The notes: a model not told the origin generated them from the letters alone. A stretch of 34,353 nt of DNA from UBA2266 sp964406945 (GCA_964406945.1 CAYOTO010000037.1:1-34353), one strand, 5' to 3'; positions 8,534 to 16,829 are shown, numbered from the stretch's first letter. Made by a program: numbers and translations.

Positions 8534-8956
8534 ATGGCTCAAGCGAAAGAAATACCGGAAAATCAGCCGCAGGCTGAAAATATTTCCGCCGAAGCGGTGC
8601 CCGATTCAGGCGTCGACGACGAGTTGCGCGGGATCGAGAGTTCTATCGAGGCGCGCGGTCTTGCAATGTTGATTCATCTGCTCGGGCTGGTGGGTTTTCT
8701 CGGGCCGCTGATCATCTGGATGAACGAAAAAGACAAGCACCGCTTTGTCGCCGAGCACGGCCGTGCCGCTATGAACTACCAGGTCTCGCTGGTGATTTAC
8801 TACGCCATCTCGGCGGTTCTGACCGTGGCCTGCATCGGAGTTATCCTGCTGCCGGCACTCACGATTGCTCACGTAATATTCGTGATTATGGGCGCAGTAA
8901 AGGCCAACCGTGGGCAAAGGTGGAAATATCCCATCGCAATTGAATTTCTGAAATAG
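8534..8956 (+). CDS. DUF4870 domain membrane protein (first of tandem pair)
   Basis: A 140-residue protein. The ATG at 8534 follows GGGGAG; an in-frame start five codons earlier is less likely. After an acidic, glutamine-rich N-terminus it has the DUF4870 pattern: a first membrane segment (AMLIHLLGLVGFLGPLIIWM) and the charged loop NEKDKHRFVAEHGRAAMNYQ. Two further membrane segments follow, and the sequence ends KYPIAIEFLK. The family is a small integral membrane domain of unknown role. Its neighbour 17 bases downstream is a paralogue. Confidence 0.88.
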   Translation: MAQAKEIPENQPQAENISAEAVPDSGVDDELRGIESSIEARGLAMLIHLLGLVGFLGPLIIWMNEKDKHRFVAEHGRAAMNYQVSLVIYYAISAVLTVACIGVILLPALTIAHVIFVIMGAVKANRGQRWKYPIAIEFLK

Positions 8957-8973
8957 CCAAGGGGAGCAAACTG

Positions 8974-9411
8974 ATGGATCAGAACGAACAATCTCAGGAT
9001 CAGCCGCAACAGCAAGTTGAAGAGCAATTTGAGATGACACCGGCTCTGGAGCAGGAAAGCAGCCAGGCTTTGACACGGGATGCCAAGCAATGGGCCATGT
9101 TCTGCCACCTGGGAGGCCTGGCGGCGTATCTGCCGATTCCGTTCGGCGGGGTCATCGCACCGTTGATCCTGTGGCAACTCAAGAAGGACGAGCACGTGTT
9201 TATCGATGCGAACGGCAAGGAGTCGCTTAACTGGCAGATATCTCTTTTGATCTACACGGTGGTTTCAGTTCTGCTGATGTTTGTTGTGATTGGGATATTC
9301 CTGCTGATCGCGCTGGGCATCACGAACCTTGTTTGCATTGTCATCGCGAGCATCAAGGCCAACAACGGCGAGAGCTTTCGCTATCCGCTTTGTATTAGAT
9401 TCATCAAGTAG
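8974..9411 (+). CDS. DUF4870 domain membrane protein (second of tandem pair)
   Basis: A 145-residue protein starting at an ATG preceded by AAGGGGAG. It has a polar glutamine-rich N-terminus. The DUF4870 core follows: MFCHLGGLAAYLPIPFGG, the loop KKDEHVFIDANGKESLNWQ, two membrane segments rich in V, L and I, and the ending RYPLCIRFIK. It is clearly homologous to the gene just upstream but only moderately similar, so the duplication is not recent. The pair is probably one transcript, closed by the terminator at 9417-9448. Confidence 0.9.
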   Translation: MDQNEQSQDQPQQQVEEQFEMTPALEQESSQALTRDAKQWAMFCHLGGLAAYLPIPFGGVIAPLILWQLKKDEHVFIDANGKESLNWQISLLIYTVVSVLLMFVVIGIFLLIALGITNLVCIVIASIKANNGESFRYPLCIRFIK

Positions 9412-9416
9412 TTGCG

Positions 9417-9448
9417 AGCCGCTTACTTGATTCGAGAGGCGGTTTTTT
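9417..9448 (+). terminator. Rho-independent terminator after the DUF4870 pair
   Basis: An eight-pair stem with two G-T pairs (AGCCGCTT at 17-24 of the 9400 block with GAGGCGGT) and a 12-base loop runs into TTTTTT. It starts six bases after the stop codon and ends before the ribosome-binding site of the first sulfatase, which suggests the sulfatase is transcribed separately. Confidence 0.55.
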
Positions 9449-9466
9449 CAGAGACAGGAGTGTTTT

Positions 9467-11161
9467 ATGAACAGGCGTGAGTTTTTGAAAGGTGTCAGTG
9501 TCGGCGCCGCGGCGGCTGCCATGCCGGGCTTGAATGCAGAACGGCCGGTCTTCGCAGCCGAAAAGAAGAAACCGAATATTATCCTGATGATGGCCGACGA
9601 TATGGGTTTTTCGGACATCGGCTGCTACGGCGGCGAAATCAACACTCCCAACCTGAACAAGCTTGCGTCAAACGGCCTGAGATTCACGCAGTTCTACAAC
9701 ACTGCCAGATGCTGTCCGACCCGCGCATCGCTGATGACCGGGCTTTATCAGCACCAGGCGGGCGTCGGGCACATGATGGGCGATTACGGATACGATTCCT
9801 ACCAGGGGGATTTGAACAACCGTTGTGTGACAATTGCGGAAGTGATGAAGACCGCCGGCTACAGGACGTATATGTCCGGCAAATGGCATGTTACCAGAGA
9901 GCGGTGGCCGAACAGTTCCAAGCATAACTGGCCGCGACAGAGAGGTTTCGACAGATTCTTCGGGACTATCCACGGGGCCGGCAGCTTCTACGACCCATGC
10001 TCGCTGACGCGCGAGAATCGTATGATCGCACCGTGGGAGGATTTCTACTATACCGACGCAATTAGCGACACGGCCGTCGAGTATATTCAAGATCATAAGG
10101 CCGGGCATTCGAATAAGCCTTTCTTCATGTATGTCGCTTACACCTCGCCGCACTGGCCGATGCACGCCAGGGAAAAGGATGTCGCCAAATACAAGGGCCG
10201 CTATAAGAAGGGCTGGGACGCGCTGCGAGCCGAACGCCATAAGCGTATGATCGAAATGGGCATCGTGGACGAAGAATGGGCTCTGACGCCCAGAGACCCG
10301 CGCGCAGCCGCGTGGAAGGACGCTGAAGACAAGGACTGGTTCGAGCGTCGTATGGAAGTATACGCGGCGATGATCGACTGTATGGACCAGGGCATCGGCC
10401 GCATAGTCGAAGCCCTCAAGAAAGCCGGCCAACTGGACAATACTCTGATATTCTTCCTGGCCGACAACGGCGGCTGCGCCGAGGAATACGGCAGCCGGGG
10501 CAAGGAGAAGCCCGACCCTTCGAAGCCGGTCGAACTCAAACCAATGAAAGAGGACGAGTTGCAGATGGACATGCAGCCGAAAGTTACCCGCGACGGTCGC
10601 CCGGTCAGGACGGGCCGCGGGGTCATGCCCGGTCCGGCGGATACGTATATCGCCTACGGCAGGGCTTGGGCGAATGCCTCGAATACGCCCTTCCGCCTGT
10701 ATAAACACTGGGTGCATGAGGGTGGAATTTCGACGCCGCTGATCGTACACTGGCCCGCCGTGGTCGGGGCAAAAGGTCAGTTGCGCAAACAGCCCGGGCA
10801 TCTGATAGATATCATGGCCACCTGTGTCGATGTATCCGGAGCTGAGTATCCCAGACGCTTCAAGGGCAAAGACATCCAGCCTATGGAGGGCAAGTCGCTG
10901 GTGCCCGCCTTTTCCAATAAGCCGATTGAAAGGGAAGCTATTTACTGGGAGCACGAAGGCAACAAGGCCATTCGCAAAGGCAAATGGAAACTGGTCCTGC
11001 GGCATCCCGGCAAATGGGAACTCTACGACCTCGAGGCGGACCGGACTGAGTTGAACAATTTGATCGACAAACACCCGGACAAGGCCGCCGAACTCAAGGC
11101 AATGTGGCAGGCCTGGGCCGACAGGTGCGGCGTGCAGCCCTGGCCCGTGAAAAGACGGTAA
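9467..11161 (+). CDS. Sulfatase, cysteine type (arylsulfatase-like)
   Basis: A 564-residue protein of the formylglycine-dependent S1 sulfatase family, which hydrolyses sulfate esters. It has a twin-arginine-like leader (NRREFLKG) and then PNIILMMADDMGFSD with the metal-binding Asp44-Asp45. The activation motif Cys82-Cys-Pro-Thr-Arg86 follows, so Cys82 would become formylglycine. Active-site residues also include SGKWH (Lys139, His141), the SPHWP histidine segment, FFLADNGG and HEGGISTP. The start follows ACAGGAG. No sulfatase-maturing enzyme lies in this window. Together with the next two genes it suggests attack on a sulfated polysaccharide; the exact substrate cannot be read from the sequence. 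Confidence 0.95.
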   Translation: MNRREFLKGVSVGAAAAAMPGLNAERPVFAAEKKKPNIILMMADDMGFSDIGCYGGEINTPNLNKLASNGLRFTQFYNTARCCPTRASLMTGLYQHQAGVGHMMGDYGYDSYQGDLNNRCVTIAEVMKTAGYRTYMSGKWHVTRERWPNSSKHNWPRQRGFDRFFGTIHGAGSFYDPCSLTRENRMIAPWEDFYYTDAISDTAVEYIQDHKAGHSNKPFFMYVAYTSPHWPMHAREKDVAKYKGRYKKGWDALRAERHKRMIEMGIVDEEWALTPRDPRAAAWKDAEDKDWFERRMEVYAAMIDCMDQGIGRIVEALKKAGQLDNTLIFFLADNGGCAEEYGSRGKEKPDPSKPVELKPMKEDELQMDMQPKVTRDGRPVRTGRGVMPGPADTYIAYGRAWANASNTPFRLYKHWVHEGGISTPLIVHWPAVVGAKGQLRKQPGHLIDIMATCVDVSGAEYPRRFKGKDIQPMEGKSLVPAFSNKPIEREAIYWEHEGNKAIRKGKWKLVLRHPGKWELYDLEADRTELNNLIDKHPDKAAELKAMWQAWADRCGVQPWPVKRR

Positions 11162-11263
11162 CCTGAACTGTCCGCAAGCCCGGCAAGAGTAGGGCTACGT
11201 GTGCGGCATCAGTCCGTGGAGCATGGTCCGTTCAGCGCAAATTTTATCCTGGAGAATATTTCA

Positions 11264-12682
11264 ATGAGCAATGGACTTAACAGGCGCAGGTTTCTGAAAG
11301 GTCTTAGCGCCGCGGCGATTGCGGCGGCGGCAGGACCGATGACGGCACTCGAACGCGGCAGCGCGAAACGCAAACCAAATTTTGTGATAGTGTTCTGTGA
11401 CGATCTTGGTTACGGGGATCTGGCCTGTTTCGGCCATCCCAGCATCAAGACGCCCAATCTGGACAGAATGGCCGCCGAGGGGCAGAAATGGACCAGCTTT
11501 TATGTAGGAGCAAGTGTCTGCACTCCCAGCAGGGCCGCATTGATGACGGGCAGACTGCCGATCCGCAGCGGCATGTGCAGCGACAGAAGGCGCGTGCTTT
11601 TCCCGGATTCGGCCGGGGGATTGCCAAAAAGTGAAGTTACTCTTGCCGAGGGCCTCAAAACGCAGGGTTATGCAACCGCCTGTTTCGGCAAATGGCACCT
11701 CGGACACCTCAAGGAGTATCTGCCGACCAGCAACGGCTTCGACTATTACTTCGGCATTCCGTACAGCAACGACATGGACCGGGTCGCCGGCAGAGGCCGC
11801 CAGGCGTTCTGGGAGCCCAAGGTCGAGTACTGGAACGTGCCGCTGATGAGAAACAAAGAGATCATCGAACGACCGGCAAATCAGCACACTATAACGAAAC
11901 GCTATGCCGACGAGGCCTGCAAATTTATCCGAGCCAATAAGGAGAAACCGTTCTTCGTCTACCTGGCCAATTCTCTGCCGCACGTGCCGCTGTTCTGCAG
12001 CGACGAATTCAAAGACACAAGTCGTCGCGGGCTTTACGGCGACGTGATCGAAGAAATCGACGCCTGTGTCGGGCGCGTCCTGGATACACTCAAGCAGGAA
12101 GGTCTGGACGAAAACACCTTCGTCGTATTCACCTCGGACAATGGGCCCTGGCTTTCTTTCGATCAGCACGGTGGTTCGGCCGGGCTGCTGCGCGAGGGAA
12201 AAGGCTGCACCTACGAAGGCGGTATGAGGGAGCCTACGATTATGTGGTGGCCGACGAAGATTAAGCCGGGCGTTGTGCAGGACATGGGCGCAACGATGGA
12301 TATTTACACAACAATGCTCACACTGGCGGGGGCTTCGATTCCCAAGGACAGGGTGGTCGACGGTCTGGACCTTTCGCCGGCCTTGTTCGGCACCGGGCCC
12401 AGTCCGCGCAAGACGATGTTCTACTATCGCGGCACGAAGATCTGGGCGGTACGCAAAGGCCCCTTCAAGGCTCATTACATGACCAAGAGCGGATACCGCA
12501 ACGACAAGATGGTCAAGCACGACCCGCCTGTACTTTACAATCTGGAGCACGACCCGTCCGAAAAGTACAACATCGCCGACAAACACCCGGAAGTGCTCGC
12601 CGACATCGCAAAAGAAGTCGAGAAGCACAAGGCCCGACTGGTCGCCGGCGAAGACCAACTGGCGAGGAGAATTAAGAGATAG
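11264..12682 (+). CDS. Sulfatase, cysteine type (arylsulfatase A-like)
   Basis: A 472-residue S1 family sulfatase. The ATG at 11264 is chosen over an in-frame start at 11201 because GGAG lies nine bases upstream and it opens a twin-arginine leader (LNRRRFLKGLSAAAIAA). Diagnostic segments are PNFVIVFCDDLGYGDLACFG (metal site), Cys86-Thr-Pro-Ser-Arg90 (formylglycine site), CFGKWHLGH, TSDNGPW, and the second signature GKGCTYEGGMREPTI. It is more compact than the preceding sulfatase and clearly a different subfamily, so the two may remove different sulfate groups. The BNR-4 gene starts 46 bases downstream, consistent with cotranscription. Confidence 0.95.
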   Translation: MSNGLNRRRFLKGLSAAAIAAAAGPMTALERGSAKRKPNFVIVFCDDLGYGDLACFGHPSIKTPNLDRMAAEGQKWTSFYVGASVCTPSRAALMTGRLPIRSGMCSDRRRVLFPDSAGGLPKSEVTLAEGLKTQGYATACFGKWHLGHLKEYLPTSNGFDYYFGIPYSNDMDRVAGRGRQAFWEPKVEYWNVPLMRNKEIIERPANQHTITKRYADEACKFIRANKEKPFFVYLANSLPHVPLFCSDEFKDTSRRGLYGDVIEEIDACVGRVLDTLKQEGLDENTFVVFTSDNGPWLSFDQHGGSAGLLREGKGCTYEGGMREPTIMWWPTKIKPGVVQDMGATMDIYTTMLTLAGASIPKDRVVDGLDLSPALFGTGPSPRKTMFYYRGTKIWAVRKGPFKAHYMTKSGYRNDKMVKHDPPVLYNLEHDPSEKYNIADKHPEVLADIAKEVEKHKARLVAGEDQLARRIKR

Positions 12683-12728
12683 GCGGCGGTCAATCGAAGC
12701 CGGTGTCTTCAACAAGGACGGAGGTCTG

Positions 12729-14138
12729 ATGCGTTTTCTCACACAAGCTGTAGTTATGCTTTGCCTGCCCGCGGTGACGTGCCCGGGCGAACTGTCGGTG
12801 GAGAAGATCGGCGATTCGGTTGTCGATGAAAAGGCGCTGACGATCAAAGGCAGCTTCGGTCAGTCTATCAACGGTGTGTCTTTTCAGCAGGAGGCGGTAC
12901 TTACGCACGGCGGCCGCCAGTATGTGGGTTACTACGATGCAAACAGACGCGTATGTATCGCCAGAAGGAGACTACCAGATGGGGACTGGAACATAGTCCG
13001 CTTTGACGATTACGATTTCCAGAGCAACGACGCCCACAACGTGATTTCGATCGGCATCTGCCCGGCCGACGGCACGATTCACCTGGCTTTCGACCACCAT
13101 GTGCATCCGCTTCACTACCGAATGTCGGAAAAAGGCGCGGCCGATCGAACGAAGTGGAACCCAGATCTGTTCGGGCCTGTACGTTCGTACATGGAAGAAG
13201 GCAAAGAAATACGTGTAACCTACCCGCGGTTCTTTCAGACGCCCGACGGCGGGCTGCAGTTCTGCTATCGTCGGGGCGGCTCGGGAAACGGCGACAGAAT
13301 GCTGGTCGATTATAACTCCGCAACCGGCAAGTGGACCGGGACCCGTCAGATCGATTCCCGGGCCGGCAAATTCACCGACTATATGGGCACAAGTTCGTCC
13401 CGCTGCTCCTATCCCAACGGGTACAATTACGGTCCCGAAGGCAGACTCCACGTTACGTGGGTCTGGCGCGAGAGCAGCCAGGGATCCAATCACGATTTGA
13501 TGTATTGTTACAGCGAAGACGGCGGGCATAACTGGCGAAACAACACCGGCGAGCTGCTCGAAGGCCCGGCCCGGGTCGATTCACCGGGTATAAAGGTTGT
13601 CGCCATCAGCAGAGCTTACGGCCTGATGAATACTCACGGTCAGACGGTGGACTCGACAGGCCGCGTTCATGTTGTGATGCGGCATTGCTCGGCCGAGTCG
13701 CTTGCAGCCACCGGAAGCAAGCCGGGCGAGCACCGCTGGGGGCCGGCCGAAGCAAGACGCTATCACCACTACTGGCGGGGCCGCGACGGTAAATGGCATC
13801 ACACCGAGATGCCCTGGATTGCAGGCAACAGGCCCAAGATATTCACCGACGACAGCGACGACGCCTATCTGATCTTCGGGGCCAGGACAAGCGGACAAGC
13901 CCCGGCCGATGGGCATCAGTATACGAGAGGCGATCTGGTAATCGCCGCCGCTTCGGCGCCGACCGGGTGGACGGACTGGCGAATCATCCATGTCGAAAAA
14001 GGGCCTTTCGGCAACGAGATGCTGGGAGATCCGCGCAGGTGGAAACAACAGGGCATTCTTTCGGTCATGGTTCAGCTATCCCCCACGAAACCCCACCAGC
14101 CAACGCCCCTGCGCATCCTGGATTTTCGCGTTGACTGA
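12729..14138 (+). CDS. BNR-4 beta-propeller protein, candidate ulvan-lyase-like polysaccharide lyase
   Basis: A 469-residue protein with a signal peptide (about 1-20), started by an ATG just after GGAGGT. It has the BNR-4 beta-propeller pattern, with repeated blades ending in segments such as HVTWVWRESSQGSNHDLMYC and YCYSEDGGHNW. The putative catalytic face holds His103 (DAHN), His123/His124 (FDHHVHPLHYR), Tyr165 (VTYPRFF) and Arg181 (YRRGGSGNGD). From memory, the PL24/PL25 ulvan lyases use two histidines about 20 residues apart and a Tyr and Arg 16 apart, and the spacing here matches (20 and 16). The lyase call is therefore plausible but inferential. It lies directly after two sulfatases. 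Confidence 0.8.
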   Translation: MRFLTQAVVMLCLPAVTCPGELSVEKIGDSVVDEKALTIKGSFGQSINGVSFQQEAVLTHGGRQYVGYYDANRRVCIARRRLPDGDWNIVRFDDYDFQSNDAHNVISIGICPADGTIHLAFDHHVHPLHYRMSEKGAADRTKWNPDLFGPVRSYMEEGKEIRVTYPRFFQTPDGGLQFCYRRGGSGNGDRMLVDYNSATGKWTGTRQIDSRAGKFTDYMGTSSSRCSYPNGYNYGPEGRLHVTWVWRESSQGSNHDLMYCYSEDGGHNWRNNTGELLEGPARVDSPGIKVVAISRAYGLMNTHGQTVDSTGRVHVVMRHCSAESLAATGSKPGEHRWGPAEARRYHHYWRGRDGKWHHTEMPWIAGNRPKIFTDDSDDAYLIFGARTSGQAPADGHQYTRGDLVIAAASAPTGWTDWRIIHVEKGPFGNEMLGDPRRWKQQGILSVMVQLSPTKPHQPTPLRILDFRVD

Positions 14139-14168
14139 TTTTTAAGCCATAAGATAGACGAAATTACC

Positions 14169-14186
14169 GGACTTTAGAGTCCTTTT
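14169..14186 (+). terminator. Possible terminator after the BNR-4 gene
   Basis: A short hairpin, GGACT-TTAG-AGTCC, is followed by TTTT about 30 bases after the stop codon. The stem has only five pairs, so this is a weak candidate. Confidence 0.4.
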
Positions 14187-14257
14187 ACGACGGGGCAACT
14201 TCAATTCTCCAGGACCCGTACAAACGCCCTACTAACCAGCACCAGCTATTTTGTATT

Positions 14258-14285
14258 TTGGCGGCAAGAACTTTCAATGTATAAT
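14258..14285 (+). promoter_or_regulatory. Promoter of the toxin-antitoxin operon
   Basis: A perfect -10 box TATAAT (14280-14285) lies 16 bases after TTGGCG (14258-14263), a fair -35 box. It is about 50 bases upstream of the antitoxin start. Confidence 0.55.
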
Positions 14286-14301
14286 AGATGTATAGACATT
14301 G
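14275..14301. promoter_or_regulatory. Candidate operator overlapping the -10 box
   Basis: The inverted repeat CAATGT (14275-14280) / ACATTG (14296-14301) brackets two direct copies of ATGTATA, at 14277-14283 and 14288-14294. The copies are 11 bases (one helical turn) apart. The element covers the -10 box, which fits autorepression by the RelB/DinJ-type antitoxin downstream. This is inferred from position and symmetry. Confidence 0.45.
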
Positions 14302-14336
14302 TCAGGCAATACCATATCGCTTGAAAGGCGTATGTA

Positions 14337-14597
14337 ATGGCAAGCGGAACTACAATACAGGCCCGGGTCGATGCGGCTACTAAAAGACGCGCAAAAGGAA
14401 TCCTCGACGCCCTCAACATAACCATGTCGGAGGCAATATCGATGTACCTGCGGCAGATCATCTACCATAGGGGAATACCGTTCGAAATTAGAATACCCAA
14501 CGACGTAACAGCGCAAACCCTGAAGAAGTTGGAGGCCGGCGAGGATATCGCGGAATTCGACAGCGTTGACAAATTATTCGAGGAACTGGACAGTTGA
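14337..14597 (+). CDS. RelB/DinJ family antitoxin
   Basis: An 86-residue protein with the RelB/DinJ ribbon-helix-helix N-terminus: TTIQARVDAATKRRAKGILD, then LNITMSEAISMYLRQI, then the GIPFEIRIPND segment that follows the fold in DinJ. The C-terminal part (about 58-86) is acidic and would wrap around the toxin. Family members repress their own operon and neutralise a YafQ/RelE ribonuclease. Its stop codon overlaps the toxin start by four bases (TTGA). The protein appears intact, unlike its partner. Confidence 0.9.
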   Translation: MASGTTIQARVDAATKRRAKGILDALNITMSEAISMYLRQIIYHRGIPFEIRIPNDVTAQTLKKLEAGEDIAEFDSVDKLFEELDS

Positions 14598-14824
14598 CCG
14601 TTGTCCGTACTGGGAGATTCAAAAAGGACTACAAGAAGCTCGCCTCGCGGGGGAAGCGTTGCGGCAAGCTTAAAACTGCCATAGAACTGCTGCACCGCGG
14701 CGAGCAGTTGCCGCCAGGCAACCGCGATCACGCACTAACCGGTAACCTGGAAGAGTACCGTGAGTGCCACATCGAGCCGGATTGCCTGCTCATCTACCGC
14801 ATTGAGAAAGAACCCGTAAACTGA
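14594..14824 (+). CDS. YafQ-family mRNA interferase toxin, truncated by a frameshift
   Basis: A 76-residue frame with a TTG start overlapping the antitoxin stop. VRTGRFKKDYKKLASRGK, the DHALTGNLEEYRECHIEPD core and LLIYRI identify the YafQ type of RelE-fold endoribonuclease. His46, His59 and Asp63 match active-site positions. The expected Trp after Asp is Cys64, and the frame stops after EKEPVN. The missing end, LILVRTGSHSDLFR, is present immediately downstream in the -1 frame (14821-14865). One extra A in the run at 14818-14820 would restore a normal 90-residue toxin. The catalytic histidine of the RTGxHSDLF motif is therefore lost. A decayed toxin, a sequencing error or a -1 slip are all possible. 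Confidence 0.85.
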   Translation: MTVVRTGRFKKDYKKLASRGKRCGKLKTAIELLHRGEQLPPGNRDHALTGNLEEYRECHIEPDCLLIYRIEKEPVN

Positions 14825-14942
14825 TCCTGGTTCGCACTGGTTCACATTCGGACCTGTTCAGGTAGCATGTAATTAGACAAACTGCGGGGCCGGGGGCGTC
14901 GGTGTGTTGCAAATATCGGCTCTGGCCGATATTATGGCTGCG

Positions 14943-15428
14943 ATGGCAGGGAAATCCGACAAAAAAATGACATCGGCCGGGCAGGTTGCGGTTAACAAGA
15001 AGGCCTACCATAACTTCGAACTGGTTGAGAAGTTCGAGGCCGGGCTCGAGTTACAGGGCAGCGAAGTCAAGTCGTTGCGGACCGGAAAAGCCGACCTGAG
15101 CGGCTCTTACGCCCGAATTCGCAACGGTGAGTGCTGGCTGGTGGGAGCCAACATAGCCCAGTATCAGCAGGCCAATATCGGCAATCACGACCCGATGCGC
15201 GACCGCAAGCTCCTTTTGCACAAGTCCGAGATCCGCAAAATTACTGGCAAACTCGAACAGAGGGGCTTTACGCTGGTGCCGCTTCGGCTATACTTCAACA
15301 AAAGAGGTTTGGCCAAGGCCGAACTGGCCCTTGCGCGGGGAAAACGGCAATACGACAAGCGAAAGGCGATATCCGACCGGCAGCAGAAACGCGATATTGC
15401 CAGAGACCTGAAGAAATATCGCCGATAG
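14943..15428 (+). CDS. smpB: SsrA-binding protein SmpB
   Basis: A 161-residue protein that binds tmRNA and delivers it to stalled ribosomes in trans-translation. Family hallmarks are NKKAYHNFELVEKFEAGLEL, QGSEVKSLRTGKADLSGSYA, the GNHDPMRDRKLLLHKSEI segment and the lysine/arginine-rich C-terminal tail (RQYDKRKAISDRQQKRDIAR) that enters the mRNA channel. No strong ribosome-binding site decides the start: ATG at 14943, ATG at 14934 or GTG at 14904 are in frame, and 14943 gives the usual length. The tmRNA gene itself is not seen in this window. Confidence 0.95.
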   Translation: MAGKSDKKMTSAGQVAVNKKAYHNFELVEKFEAGLELQGSEVKSLRTGKADLSGSYARIRNGECWLVGANIAQYQQANIGNHDPMRDRKLLLHKSEIRKITGKLEQRGFTLVPLRLYFNKRGLAKAELALARGKRQYDKRKAISDRQQKRDIARDLKKYRR

Positions 15429-15528
15429 TGTAATTGTCGGCTGATTGCGGCGAGTCTTCTGATCGCCGGCGGCGGCTGTTCGCAGGCGCCGCTATTGTGA
15501 ATTAATTCTCGATCTAAATGGAGTTGAT

Positions 15529-15948
15529 ATGGCTGACGAAGCGAAACAGGATAAGAAGATCATAGTGGACGAAGACTGGAAAGCCGACGCGAAGAAAGAA
15601 AAGGCCACCCTCGAAGCGGAGAAGAAAGCCGAGAAAGAGGCCCCGGAGGCCGAAGGGCAGCAGCAACATCGTCAGCAGCTTCCCGAAGGCAATTTTGCCG
15701 CACTTTTGAGCATGCTGATGATCCAGACGGTTGCGGCCATGGGCATGCCGCTGGAACAGGGCCAGGAGCCGCGCGAACCGGATCTGGAGCTGGCGCGATA
15801 CCACATAGACATGCTCCAGACGCTCGAGGAGAAGACAAAGGGCAATCTGACTGAACAGGAAAAAGCGGTTCTTTCGCAGACTCTCAGCGATCTTCGCATG
15901 AGTTTCGTGCGACTGTCCGAACAGGGCGGCCAAAAGGCGCAGCAGTAA
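15529..15948 (+). CDS. DUF1844 domain-containing protein
   Basis: A 139-residue cytoplasmic protein. The first 50 residues are highly charged (a lysine/glutamate/alanine run around ADAKKEKATLEAEKKAEKEA, probably helical). The DUF1844 core follows: NFAALLSMLMIQTVAAMGMP, the DLELARYHIDMLQTLEEKTK helix, and GNLTEQEKAVLSQTLSDLRM. The family has no established function and is common in planctomycetes and related phyla. A GGAG sequence lies just upstream of the ATG. The trpC gene starts 42 bases downstream, so cotranscription is possible. Confidence 0.9.
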   Translation: MADEAKQDKKIIVDEDWKADAKKEKATLEAEKKAEKEAPEAEGQQQHRQQLPEGNFAALLSMLMIQTVAAMGMPLEQGQEPREPDLELARYHIDMLQTLEEKTKGNLTEQEKAVLSQTLSDLRMSFVRLSEQGGQKAQQ

Positions 15949-15990
15949 GCGGTTGTCGACTTTTGTCGGCCGCGGCATATTGGGAATGAT

Positions 15991-16815
15991 GTGGTTTTGG
16001 CGAATATACTCGACGAGATCATAAATAATAAGCGGGTGGAGATTCAGCAGAGCAGGCAGGTCAGGCCGCTCAGCGTGCTCAAGGAGCAGGTTCACGACCT
16101 GCCCCGGTGCCGCAATTTTTATAAAGCGGTTACCAAGAAAAACCCCCGCGGAATCAACGTAATCGCCGAGGTCAAGAAGGCTTCGCCCTCGGCCGGCGTT
16201 ATTCGCAAGGATTTTGATCCGGTCAAGATAGCCAAATCCTACGAATCATGCGGCGCCGACGCCATAAGCTGCCTGACCGATGAGAAGTACTTCCACGGGA
16301 AACTTCAGTACATCCAGCAAATCAAACACGCGGTCAAACTGCCGGTCATGCGGAAAGACTTCATTGTAGACATCTATCAGGTTTACGAGTCCCGGATCGC
16401 CGGGGCCGACGCGATTTTGCTGATAGCCGATGCGCTAAGGAACGGCGTTTTGATGGATCTGATGATCGAGGCGGCCGAGCTGGGGTTGACGGTCCTGCTG
16501 GAAGTCCACAGCGTCGAAAGATTGATGAAGATCCGCAGTCTGATCGGCTTTCCGCGAAAAGGCTACAGCGTGCTCGGTATCAACAACCGCGACCTGACGA
16601 CGATGCAGGTCGACATAAACACAACCGGCAGGATGGCCGAACTGCTCGACAGCACGAATGAACTGGTCGCCGAAAGCGGAATAAAGACCCGCGAAGACGT
16701 GCAGAAGCTGGTCAACGTCGGCGCCCGAGCCGTGCTGATAGGCCAGACGTTATGCGAACAACCCGACATCAAAGAGAAGTTCCAGGAACTTTTCGGCCGG
16801 AAAGACCGTGCCTGA
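15991..16815 (+). CDS. trpC: Indole-3-glycerol phosphate synthase
   Basis: A 274-residue TIM-barrel enzyme that closes the indole ring in tryptophan synthesis (CdRP to indole-3-glycerol phosphate). Conserved segments are VIAEVKKASPSAGVI (first catalytic lysine), AISCLTDEKYFHG, LPVMRKDFIVDIYQ (general-acid lysine), ADAILLIADAL, VLLEVHS, LGINNRDLTT, VAESGIKTREDV and AVLIGQTL (phosphate site). The start is GTG at 15991; a TTG two codons later (giving LANILDEI) is an alternative, and the ribosome-binding site is weak for both. It stands alone here, with no other trp genes in the window. It converges on glnS with only 14 bases between stops. Confidence 0.95.
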   Translation: MVLANILDEIINNKRVEIQQSRQVRPLSVLKEQVHDLPRCRNFYKAVTKKNPRGINVIAEVKKASPSAGVIRKDFDPVKIAKSYESCGADAISCLTDEKYFHGKLQYIQQIKHAVKLPVMRKDFIVDIYQVYESRIAGADAILLIADALRNGVLMDLMIEAAELGLTVLLEVHSVERLMKIRSLIGFPRKGYSVLGINNRDLTTMQVDINTTGRMAELLDSTNELVAESGIKTREDVQKLVNVGARAVLIGQTLCEQPDIKEKFQELFGRKDRA

Positions 16816-16829
16816 GGAATGCTTCTGCT

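Noticed and set aside
15429..15500. A lipoprotein-signal-like translation (LIAASLLIAGGGCSQAPLL) in frame after the smpB stop
   Set aside because: It has a lipobox-like end, but no start codon other than an unlikely CTG, no ribosome-binding site, and stops after the cysteine region. At most it is a remnant.
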